Positions 1 through 6,089 of a stretch of DNA of 11,390 bases are shown piece after piece (position 1 is the first letter of the stretch; each line of letters opens with the position of its first letter). Position numbers and translations under genes: made by a program. The notes beneath the pieces were generated by a model. That model made no database searches and was not told where the DNA came from. It saw only the letters and a program-made list of their open reading frames with translations. This DNA comes from Simkania sp. (GTDB lineage: Bacteria; Chlamydiota; Chlamydiia; Chlamydiales; Simkaniaceae), in assembly GCA_028281425.1 (NCBI GenBank), contig JANQJX010000013.1, forward strand, positions 1-11,390. The letters are read 5' to 3'.

Positions 1-1
1 A

Positions 2-289
2 TCACGTTGGAGCATGAAATATTTTAGCCCGAGGGCATCGGGTGTTAGCCTGTGGAGAGAATGCGTTGGCAACCTCTATGAAGTAGGAACTAGTAGGAAA
101 GCAGCAATGCATGCTTAACTCTCCAAAGTGCTGTTGAAGCACTAGGGAATCCTCTTCGTTTACGGAGAGGAGGATGTCAAAACTTTTAAGCGTTGAGGAT
201 TTATTGGATGTCCCAGCGAAATAGAGGGCCTTGGTTTTGCTTAAGCTTACGTAAAAATATGGGATAGACTCTTTTTTCATGCAGGGCAT
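2..289 (-). CDS. Hypothetical 95-residue protein, possible relic of a repeated gene
   Basis: This is a complete reverse-strand frame from an ATG at 289 to a TGA at 2-4. It has a usable ribosome binding site, AAGG, eight bases before the ATG; a second ATG at 280 is also possible. I do not recognise the family, and there is no signal peptide or clear membrane segment. Support for coding comes from a degraded copy at 11052-11112 on the other strand. Both copies begin ATGCCC, and both encode L-Y-F-A-G-T-S-N-K. The LYF codons differ only at third positions (CTC TAT TTC against CTT TAC TTT) and the next codons are identical, which is the pattern of coding descent. After residue ~35 no copy is available for comparison, so a frameshift or an artificial tail cannot be excluded. 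It may be a small real gene, the front of a larger broken gene, or part of a mobile repeat. Confidence 0.35.
   Translation of the reverse strand: MPCMKKESIPYFYVSLSKTKALYFAGTSNKSSTLKSFDILLSVNEEDSLVLQQHFGELSMHCCFPTSSYFIEVANAFSPQANTRCPRAKIFHAPT
199..217 (-). repeat. 19-bp exact repeat, left inverted copy
   Basis: The 19 bases GCTGGGACATCCAATAAAT, read on the - strand here, occur exactly on the + strand at 11086-11104. The match lies inside a longer, more diverged alignment that includes the ATGCCC start of the 2-289 frame. The two copies are in inverted orientation. Confidence 0.7.
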
Positions 290-711
290 AAAACTTGCCT
301 TAATTGCATTTAAAGTGTCACACTAAGTTAAATTCGATGATCTGCGGTTTTTTCTATATGATATTTTCTTGTTTCCATGAATGTCTAGTAAGAAAAGCTG
401 TTTTTGAAAATCGGTTTTAATTCCTAGTTCTCACAAGATTGAGAAGGAAAATTGGACAGTGACGTTTTTTCGAGATTTCACAATTGGCCCTGCGCAAGGA
501 ATATTTAGGCATATTTTCAAGGGTTGCTTAGAATATTTGAGGTAACAGATGTTTCAAATTTTCAAAGAAGGCTTATGAGAAATGGGGGCTAACGATTTCT
601 TTTAAGTCGCTTTCCTATATCCATTTCAAGGGAACAGGTTGTGTGACATCGAAAAGAATGCAGCTTATCGAGTTAAAGGAAAATCATCAAATCAAGTGAT
701 AGGGGGTCGAT
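290..711. other. Gap upstream of trxB, no gene seen
   Basis: All six frames are broken by stops, and no RNA gene or clear terminator was recognised. The trxB leader must lie here. A weak sigma70-like pair, TAGGCA (506-511) and TAGAAT (529-534) with 17 bases between, could be the promoter but would leave an approximately 170-base leader. The stretch about 398-420 faintly resembles the reverse-strand transposase fragment near 11200-11240, so decayed mobile DNA is possible. Confidence 0.5.
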
Positions 712-1665
712 ATGGAAAAACACAAACTTGTGATTATCGGATCGGGTCCTGCGGGTTTTACAGCAGCCATTTATGCGGCCAGAGCAAATCTTTCTCCCCT
801 TTTGTATGAGGGGTTTTTTTCTGGTGCAGCTGGAGGGCAACTCATGATGACCACTGAGGTTGAAAACTTTCCAGGATTTCCTGAGGGAATTAGCGGACCC
901 AAATTGATGGAAGCCTGCAAAAAGCAAGCGGAGCGTTTTGGGACTCAAGTGATCAAAGAAGATGTTCAAGCTGTTGACTTATCAAAACATCCTTTTCGGG
1001 TTGAGGGGACTAAGTTAAAGGTGCTTACCGATAGTTTGATTATTGCAACGGGAGCTACTGCTAAACGTCTTGATATTGAAGGAACAAGAGATGGGGAATT
1101 TTGGCAAAAGGGAGTGACGGCTTGTGCTGTGTGTGATGGTGCAATGCCGATTTTCCGAGATAGAGAACTTTTTGTGATTGGAGGAGGAGATACAGCTGTT
1201 GAGGAGGCCCTCTTTTTAACAAAATATGGAAGACAAGTCTATATTGTGCATAGACGGGATCAGTTGCGTGCTTCAAAGGTGATGGCAGAACATGCTTTTA
1301 AAAACCCAAAAATTAAAATTTTGTGGAATCATGTTTTAAAAAGAGTTGAAGGGAAAGATGTGGTCACTTCGGTCACTCTCCAAAATGTGCAGACTCAAAA
1401 AGAGACCAAACATGTTGCAGCTGGGGTTTTTTTTGCCATCGGACACAATCCCAATACATCTTTTATTCAAAATCAACTTAAAACAGATGAAATGGGTTAT
1501 CTTATTGTGAAACCCTATTCAACATGCACGGATATTGAAGGGGTTTTTGCAGCTGGAGATGTTCAAGATAAAGTCTATAGACAAGCGATTTCTGCTGCCG
1601 GAAGTGGATGTATGGCAGCATTGGATGCAGAACGTTATCTCACAAAGCTTAAAATTGATGCTTAG
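712..1665 (+). CDS. trxB: Thioredoxin reductase (NADPH, FAD flavoprotein)
   Basis: This cytoplasmic enzyme reduces thioredoxin with NADPH through FAD and a redox disulfide. At 317 residues it has the length of the bacterial low-molecular-weight class. The N-terminal FAD dinucleotide fold is at residues 7-26 (GSGPAG at 10-15). The redox pair is C138-A-V-C141 followed by D142, and the NADPH fold starts at GGGDTA (157-162). The HRRDQLRAS segment (180-188) supplies basic residues for NADPH. The closing FAD motif AGDVQDKVYRQ is at 281-291. All key residues are present. The start is supported by AGGGGG at 701-706, five bases before the ATG, and by the immediate beta strand and FAD motif. The last 8 bases overlap the next gene, which suggests co-transcription. 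In an obligate intracellular bacterium it would be expected to maintain cytosolic thiols. Confidence 0.97.
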   Translation: MEKHKLVIIGSGPAGFTAAIYAARANLSPLLYEGFFSGAAGGQLMMTTEVENFPGFPEGISGPKLMEACKKQAERFGTQVIKEDVQAVDLSKHPFRVEGTKLKVLTDSLIIATGATAKRLDIEGTRDGEFWQKGVTACAVCDGAMPIFRDRELFVIGGGDTAVEEALFLTKYGRQVYIVHRRDQLRASKVMAEHAFKNPKIKILWNHVLKRVEGKDVVTSVTLQNVQTQKETKHVAAGVFFAIGHNPNTSFIQNQLKTDEMGYLIVKPYSTCTDIEGVFAAGDVQDKVYRQAISAAGSGCMAALDAERYLTKLKIDA

Positions 1666-2470
1666 GTACTTTTTCTTCTTCTTTTTTATCCCTTTGGTTT
1701 TGTTTGGATTTGAGGTAAGTCCTTGGTTTGGAACCATTGCTCAGCTTGAAATGCGTCCTTCCTACTCTTATAGTTTCTACTCCCAGGTTAATTCAGGTGG
1801 GAAAAAATTGTCTTATTCTTCTCATGATCAATGGTTAGACTTGAATTTAGGAGTGAGTTTTTTACCAACCCTAGACATTCAAACTGAAGCTAATTTTTCC
1901 AATACAAGGCGTCTTTCTTGGGGGACAAATCGAGTGGGATTACAGTTGCGCTATCTTTTTTTAAACGATATTTCAAAAGATCCTATAAGCTTAGCATCGA
2001 ATATTCAAATTTTTTATGTTCCGACACGAAGCTTGCGCGATGTCAGTTCTCCTTATCATGCACAGGGGAATTTAGAATGGGGATGGGCATTGGGAAAGGA
2101 GATTGCAAAGGATTATCATTGGAATTATCGTCTTTATAGTTATTTGGGTGTAGGATCGGCAAATCGGGGTTCTCTTTGGTCAAAGCAGAAACTTTCTTTC
2201 AAATTCAATTATCGCTTTCGTCATCATTTGGAGGCTTTTGTGAAAGGGTATTTTGGCTTTGGAAATCGAAAGAAAATCTTTATTGATCATTTCAATGGAT
2301 TTGCAAAAATTGCTCATCGTTCGGTAGATCTTGGGGCTTCTTATCATTTTCTCTTTGAGGTTTGGGGAACTCTTTCTCTTCGTTATACCTATCGCATATA
2401 TGCGCGCTTTTTTCCAGAATATGAAAATCGATTCACTTTTGAATACCGCTTTCCCTTTTCTCTTCTTTAA
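1658..2470 (+). CDS. Predicted secreted or outer-membrane beta-barrel-like protein
   Basis: This 270-residue protein is not assigned to a named family. Residues 1-18 (M-L-R-Y, then a run of six Phe, then IPLVLFG) look like a signal peptide. The mature part has no further long hydrophobic helix. It shows many short alternating, aromatic-rich strands, such as LDLNLGVSF, GLQLRYLFL, YRLYSYLGV, LSFKFNYRF and LSLRYTYRIY, and ends with FTFEYRFPFSLL. This resembles an outer-membrane barrel with a C-terminal hydrophobic assembly signal. The frame is open back to 1535, but earlier codons lie inside trxB. The ATG at 1658 is chosen because the signal sequence begins there and it overlaps the trxB stop by 8 bases. 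No good Shine-Dalgarno precedes it, so translation is probably coupled to trxB. A barrel or autotransporter-like surface protein is inferred, not shown. Confidence 0.7.
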   Translation: MLRYFFFFFFIPLVLFGFEVSPWFGTIAQLEMRPSYSYSFYSQVNSGGKKLSYSSHDQWLDLNLGVSFLPTLDIQTEANFSNTRRLSWGTNRVGLQLRYLFLNDISKDPISLASNIQIFYVPTRSLRDVSSPYHAQGNLEWGWALGKEIAKDYHWNYRLYSYLGVGSANRGSLWSKQKLSFKFNYRFRHHLEAFVKGYFGFGNRKKIFIDHFNGFAKIAHRSVDLGASYHFLFEVWGTLSLRYTYRIYARFFPEYENRFTFEYRFPFSLL

Positions 2471-2491
2471 CTTTGGTTCGACTTTTGTAAG

Positions 2492-2857
2492 TCATTCATA
2501 CCAAATAGCAACGGCTGAGGCATATTCTTTGCAATGGCTAATTGAAATGAGGATTTTAGGAAAAAGAAAAGAGCGGTGGATCTTTTTTGAAAAAAGGGGG
2601 TAGGGACGCCCTTTTTCGTCATTACTAATTTCTATATCTATCCATTTGAGGTCTTTTCCAAAACCGGTTCCTAAGGCTTTTGCAATGGCTTCTTTAGCAG
2701 TGAATCGACCTGCTAGAAAAGTAGAGGGGTCTGGATAACTTGAGTATTTAAGAAGCTCTTTTTTTGTTAATATTTTCTCTGAAAAACGTGTGCCATAACG
2801 TCGATTTATTTGCCGGATACGTTCAATAGAGATGATATCATTTCCAAGACCCTTCAT
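2492..2857 (-). CDS. acpS: Holo-[acyl-carrier-protein] synthase
   Basis: AcpS moves the 4'-phosphopantetheine arm from coenzyme A to the serine of acyl carrier protein, activating it for fatty acid synthesis. The 121 residues match the usual bacterial size. The N-terminal GNDIISIER segment carries the metal-binding Asp7. The second signature, GRFTAKEAIAKALGTG (residues 50-65), carries Glu56 and the CoA-binding lysines. The C-terminal SISHCKEYASAVAI segment (105-118) holds His108. All core residues are in place. The ATG at 2857 gives the canonical N-terminus, with the GNDI motif starting at residue 5. It follows the PIN/TRAM gene by only 6 bases on the same strand, so the two are probably one transcript. 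Its 3' end faces the barrel gene across 21 bases with no visible terminator. Confidence 0.96.
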   Translation of the reverse strand: MKGLGNDIISIERIRQINRRYGTRFSEKILTKKELLKYSSYPDPSTFLAGRFTAKEAIAKALGTGFGKDLKWIDIEISNDEKGRPYPLFSKKIHRSFLFPKILISISHCKEYASAVAIWYE

Positions 2858-2863
2858 GAAATA

Positions 2864-3964
2864 TTAACTATCTCTTTCATCATCTTCATAATGATGATTT
2901 TGATTATGGGGATGGGGATGATCATTTTTGGTTTCATCTTCAAAAACATTACAAAAAATCATACGTCCTGATGAGGTATGTTTGACTGACAAGACTTGAG
3001 CATCGATAATTTCTCCAATAAAATCTCCTCCTCCGTTGATGACAACCATGGTTCCATCATCTAGATAACCCACTCCTTGTCGGGGTTCTTTCCCATATCT
3101 TTGTACTTTGATTTTGATGAACTCTCCTGTTTCCATTAAAGGCTTAAGAGCATTAGAAAGGGAATGGAGGTTAATGATTTGCACGCCTTCAATAGATGCT
3201 ATTTGAACACGACTAATATCACTTGTTAAAATGTTCGCATCAATAAGACGTGCAAGGCGAATCAGCTTGCTTGTTGTATCTTTTACTTCAGGAAAATCAG
3301 TATCATTGAAACGGATACCCAAGTGAGGTAATTCTTCCATTTTATGAATGATTTCTAAGCAATGACGTGCTTTGATTTTAGATTTATCTTCACCTGTTTC
3401 CATTTCGGCATAGAGCTCTTTGATAATAAAACGGGGAAGTATGAGGTGATGGTCAATGATTCCAGTTGAACAAATGTCTAAAATTCTCGAATCATTGAGC
3501 ATAGAAGCATCGATGAGAAGATCCCTTTTTTTTTGTGCTGTTGGAGCAAATTTAACAAAAGGGATACTGATATAAAGTTCATCTGATGCTTTTAGTGTCA
3601 TAATAGAACCGAGATAAGTACCAAATAAGAAAAAGGCAATTTTTATGATTTCAATGACATGAGAATGTATCAGTGATTCGATATTGCTAAAACTGATGAT
3701 GGCATCTAAGATGATGACAAGAGCTTGTCCCATGAGATATCCAATAAAAAGCCCAATAATTGCAATATTAAATGTGCGCAGATTAAATTTTCTAAATATC
3801 ATATCGAAGCCAACCAAAAGAATGCTAAAAGCAAACCCTATCCCAACGCCGATTAGGGCATTGATTGCCCATATACCTTCAGGACGCGCTAGCATGTAAG
3901 TGACCATGAAGAAAACAGAGATAATCGCAAAAAAAATGCGAATAAAAACAAGTGAAATATTCAT
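2864..3964 (-). CDS. Membrane-anchored PIN and TRAM domain protein (YacL type)
   Basis: This 366-residue protein has the layout of the Bacillus YacL family: four N-terminal membrane segments (about 5-25, 31-55, 66-90, 103-122), a cytoplasmic PIN nuclease-fold domain (about 146-270) and a TRAM domain (about 276-340). The expected PIN acids are present: D152 in LLIDAS, E183 in IIKELYAEME and D249 in ILTSDIS. TRAM domains usually bind RNA. The natural substrate of this family is not established to my knowledge. The tail (349-358) is histidine-rich, HPHPHNQNHH, followed by acidic residues. The frame can be opened at a TTG at 3982, but the ATG at 3964 is preferred because GGAG lies seven bases before it and the first membrane helix starts at once. 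It appears to lead an operon with acpS. Confidence 0.9.
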   Translation of the reverse strand: MNISLVFIRIFFAIISVFFMVTYMLARPEGIWAINALIGVGIGFAFSILLVGFDMIFRKFNLRTFNIAIIGLFIGYLMGQALVIILDAIISFSNIESLIHSHVIEIIKIAFFLFGTYLGSIMTLKASDELYISIPFVKFAPTAQKKRDLLIDASMLNDSRILDICSTGIIDHHLILPRFIIKELYAEMETGEDKSKIKARHCLEIIHKMEELPHLGIRFNDTDFPEVKDTTSKLIRLARLIDANILTSDISRVQIASIEGVQIINLHSLSNALKPLMETGEFIKIKVQRYGKEPRQGVGYLDDGTMVVINGGGDFIGEIIDAQVLSVKHTSSGRMIFCNVFEDETKNDHPHPHNQNHHYEDDERDS

Positions 3965-4039
3965 CAAAAGACTCCGAGTCAAAAGATTATTAAACCTTTC
4001 TTTCTCTCTAATGAAGAAAAAAAAGGGATTTGTAAATAA

Positions 4040-4067
4040 GTTATAAGTTCCATTATTGTTAAATCAA
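4040..4067 (-). promoter_or_regulatory. Candidate sigma70 promoter for the PIN/TRAM-acpS pair
   Basis: Read on the - strand, TTGATT (4067-4062) and TATAAC (4045-4040) are separated by 16 bases. Transcription would begin near 4033, about 70 bases before the ATG at 3964. The match is good for an AT-rich gap, but such matches also arise by chance here. The divergent gene at 4094 must have its promoter in the same 129-base gap; I could not single one out. Confidence 0.35.
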
Positions 4068-4093
4068 GTGCAGATTTTTTTTAAAGGATTTTT

Positions 4094-4600
4094 ATGCTAA
4101 CCCACAAAAGAGCGATTGTCATTTCAGGTTTTATCTGGTTAATCATGGGATCATTTTTATTTTATAAGGGGATCACATTGATGTTTTTTGCTTTGAAAAC
4201 TCTTTTTTCTCATACCTATCAGGGTTTTTCTTTAATACTTTGGATGGCTGCACTTTTTGGAGATTTAAAAAGAGGAATCATTTTTCTTTTTTTTCTTTCT
4301 TTTTTTATAGGGTTTATCAAGGGACGCTTTGTTTTATGTAAAACCGTTAAAAGGGTTGTTTTACGTATTAAAGCAAAAACTCTTCCTCTTTCTTTGTGTC
4401 ACCTTTATTCAAAAGGTGACTATGTGTTGATAGGTTGTATGGCTCTTATGGGCATGAGTTTTAAATTTTTACCTATTCCTCTTGATGTGATAGGGACGGT
4501 AGATTTGATCATTGGGTCGGCTCTTGTGAATGGAGCCACACTTTACTTTAGAGAAGCACTGATTTTAAAAAAGTCGCTTGAGTCGTCTACTTTGGATTAA
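4094..4600 (+). CDS. Small integral membrane protein, conserved hypothetical
   Basis: The product is 168 residues with about three to four hydrophobic segments (about 8-31, 46-56, 61-77 and 109-122) and a semi-hydrophobic C-terminal stretch. Two conserved-looking patches stand out: KGRFVLCKTVKRVVLRI (77-92) and a proline-Asp patch, PLDVIGTVDLIIGSAL (129-144), followed by NGATLYFRE. I have the impression of a small membrane family with these two patches in several bacteria, but I know no function. The start has AAAGGA at 4083-4088, five bases before the ATG. It is transcribed away from the PIN/TRAM-acpS pair. From memory, C. trachomatis CT101, next to acpS, is also a small membrane protein, so this may be its counterpart. 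That was not checked. It could alternatively be a lineage-specific membrane protein. Confidence 0.75.
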   Translation: MLTHKRAIVISGFIWLIMGSFLFYKGITLMFFALKTLFSHTYQGFSLILWMAALFGDLKRGIIFLFFLSFFIGFIKGRFVLCKTVKRVVLRIKAKTLPLSLCHLYSKGDYVLIGCMALMGMSFKFLPIPLDVIGTVDLIIGSALVNGATLYFREALILKKSLESSTLD

Positions 4601-4677
4601 AAAAATGTATTTTCCCAATTCATAAAGGTGTGATTAAATTTTCTTTTAAGCAACTGGAGAAATTATGACCCTAAGTT

Positions 4678-4722
4678 GGGCCCAAGTCGATGGTGCGAAT
4701 GGGTCGCAACTTGGGGTTAAAA
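4678..4722 (+). repeat. Dispersed repeat, middle copy
   Basis: This stretch matches 11154-11201 read on the - strand. Both begin GGGCC, both contain CAAGTCGATGG, and both end in a GGGGTT block followed by A-rich sequence, with a small indel after GGGCC. In one frame the copies encode Q-V-D-G-A-N-x-x-Q-[LF]-G-V, with GGT/GGC and GCG/GCA differing only at silent positions. This points to shared coding ancestry, probably part of an old mobile element. Confidence 0.6.
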
Positions 4723-4821
4723 TATAAAGCACCGTATGAATATATGATGAAAGAATGGGACAAAAACCCCTCAAAATTTAAAGAAAAAGCTAGCCCTTGT
4801 CTATTGGGACTTAAAAATTAA
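4690..4821 (+). pseudogene. Transposase/integrase C-terminal remnant
   Basis: A 43-codon frame encodes NLGLKYKAPYEYMMKEW, then DKNPSKF, and ends LGLKN-stop. The pattern K-x-P-Y-E-Y-x-x-x-W near the end of a protein is typical of the last part of rve-type (IS3/IS481-like) DDE integrases, after the third catalytic acid. None of the catalytic core is present and the frame closes at 4672 upstream, so this is at best a truncated relic. The exact IS family cannot be named from this tail. Confidence 0.45.
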
Positions 4822-4890
4822 ATAACTCACCTTACGCAATTTGAATCTCAATGAAAATTGATTTTTCAACCGAAGTTCCATCTTGTTTTG

Positions 4891-4918
4891 TTGGCAATTT
4901 CTTCACCTTAGTGATAAA
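4891..4918 (+). promoter_or_regulatory. Candidate promoter for lgt
   Basis: TTGGCA (4891-4896) and GATAAA (4913-4918) are separated by 16 bases. This would start transcription near 4925, about 30 bases before the lgt ATG. The -35 box differs from consensus at one position and the -10 at two. Confidence 0.35.
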
Positions 4919-4955
4919 CTTGGGTTAAGATGGATCATTTCTAAAAGATTGTAAA

Positions 4956-6089
4956 ATGAATTATTGGTTTAACTGGGATCCTGATCCTATTGCTTTTCGC
5001 CTTCCATTTTTCCATTTTCCCATTTTTTGGTATGGAATATTATTTGCCTTTGGATTTTTTATTTCCTTTTATCTCTTTCGCTTTCTTTTTTATCGCTATC
5101 TTTGTTTTTATCCAGAATTCACTTGTTTAGATGTTAAAGATTGGGAGCTTTTTTGTAGGGAAGAAGGGCTTTCTACAAAACAAAAAAAAAGAATTTTATG
5201 TGGAGATAAAAAAGAACAATTGCAACTCTTAAAAAAGATGAATGAGCAGCTTGAAAGCGAAAAGAAAGAAGTTTTTCTTCCTGCTTTTTTGCGTCTTTTT
5301 GTGCAGCGATTTCTCTCTTCTATTCAAGTGCAAATGTTTAAGATGCGCCTTTATTTGGAAAAGAAAAGGGCTTCTATTTTTTTTTCGCTCAAAGATAAAA
5401 GTGTTAGATTTACAGAGAAATTAACAGTTTATATCGTTATTGGCACCCTTGTTGGAGCTCGGCTTGGTCATCTTCTTTTTTATGAAAATTTTGAAGAATA
5501 TATTTTTAATCCCCTGATCATCATTCAAACATGGAAGGGGGGACTTGCAAGTCATGGAGCTGCCTTTGGAATTTTAATGGCTCTTTTTTTCTTTTTCTTG
5601 AAAGAAGGAAAGAAGTACCCCATGGTCTCTTTTTTCTCTTTGGTAGATTTGCTTGTGATCCCAGCAGCTTACCTTGCTGTTTTGATTCGTTTTGGGAATT
5701 TTATCAATCAAGAAATCTTAGGTCGGGTCAGTCAACTCCCTTGGGCTGTTTGTTTTATTCATCCAGCTGGGGGATTGCCAGCTGTTCCTAGACATCCTGT
5801 ACAGCTCTATGAGGCTATTTTTTATCTTTTCTTATTTTTATTTTTATTTTGCATTTACCCTAAAGCTTTTATGATCAAGGGACGTTTAGGAGGGCTGTTT
5901 TTTGTTTTTACCTTTTCTTTTCGATTTTTGATTGAATTTTTAAAAGAAGAGCAGAGTTATTATTTAAGTTCCCATTTTTTTACGATGGGGCAATATTTGA
6001 GTCTACCTTTTGTTTTAATTGGGTGTTTCCTTTTATTTAAAAATCAAAAGGCTTCTTCTGAAAATGGAATAAGAGGGAACATTTCTTGA
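4956..6089 (+). CDS. lgt: Prolipoprotein diacylglyceryl transferase with a long internal insertion
   Basis: Lgt is the inner-membrane enzyme that transfers diacylglycerol from phosphatidylglycerol to the lipobox cysteine of prolipoproteins, the first step in lipoprotein maturation. Family landmarks in order are: DPDPIAF near the N-terminus, FWYG (24-27), GARLGHLLFYE (167-177), GGLASHG with His200, and the signature IRFGNFINQEILGR (244-257) with R245, N248 and E253. RHPVQLYEA (279-287) and R323-F-L-I-E327 follow. The residues corresponding to E. coli His103, Arg143 and Arg239 appear to be present. The first signature Gly is Ile here. Length is 377 against roughly 270-290 usually. The excess lies at about 58-152, a Lys/Glu-rich segment between the first and second membrane helices, expected on the cytoplasmic side. 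The ribosome site is weak. The last 46 bases overlap the convergent gene. Confidence 0.95.
   Translation: MNYWFNWDPDPIAFRLPFFHFPIFWYGILFAFGFFISFYLFRFLFYRYLCFYPEFTCLDVKDWELFCREEGLSTKQKKRILCGDKKEQLQLLKKMNEQLESEKKEVFLPAFLRLFVQRFLSSIQVQMFKMRLYLEKKRASIFFSLKDKSVRFTEKLTVYIVIGTLVGARLGHLLFYENFEEYIFNPLIIIQTWKGGLASHGAAFGILMALFFFFLKEGKKYPMVSFFSLVDLLVIPAAYLAVLIRFGNFINQEILGRVSQLPWAVCFIHPAGGLPAVPRHPVQLYEAIFYLFLFLFLFCIYPKAFMIKGRLGGLFFVFTFSFRFLIEFLKEEQSYYLSSHFFTMGQYLSLPFVLIGCFLLFKNQKASSENGIRGNIS

Larger units (their letters stand above)
4601..4955. other. Gap with decayed mobile-element material before lgt
   Basis: No intact gene is present. It contains a repeat shared with the right end (4678-4722), a transposase-like C-terminal remnant (4690-4821) and a possible lgt promoter (4891-4918). 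An 8-bp inverted pair, TCCATCTT (4877-4884) and AAGATGGA (4927-4934), spans the promoter candidate; its meaning is unclear. Confidence 0.6.

Noticed and set aside
151..170. Hairpin CCTCTTCG-TTTA-CGGAGAGG
   Set aside because: Eight-pair stem including a G-U pair, but no T run on either side, and it lies inside the left-end frame; not a supported terminator.
398..420. Similarity of TTTTTGAAAATCGGTTTTA to the reverse strand near 11203-11222
   Set aside because: Needs two indels over about 20 AT-rich bases; too weak to call a repeat.
673..969. Reverse-strand ORF opposite the start of trxB
   Set aside because: A shadow of trxB with no ribosome site or recognisable domain; the same applies to the other ORFs opposite or out of frame within pepA, lgt and the 625-residue gene.
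1535..1657. Upstream extension of the barrel-protein frame inside trxB
   Set aside because: The extension lies wholly in trxB coding sequence and would bury the signal peptide; the ATG at 1658 fits better.
3965..3982. TTG start for the PIN/TRAM protein
   Set aside because: The ATG at 3964 has a well-spaced GGAG that lies within this extension.
4665..4727. Twenty-codon ORF with GGAGA and an ATG in the middle gap
   Set aside because: It has a good ribosome site but is very short and lies in the repeat; the right copy has no matching start, so it is probably a relic.
4877..4934. 8-bp inverted pair TCCATCTT / AAGATGGA
   Set aside because: Loop of about 42 bases and short arms; expected by chance often enough, with no link to IS ends shown.
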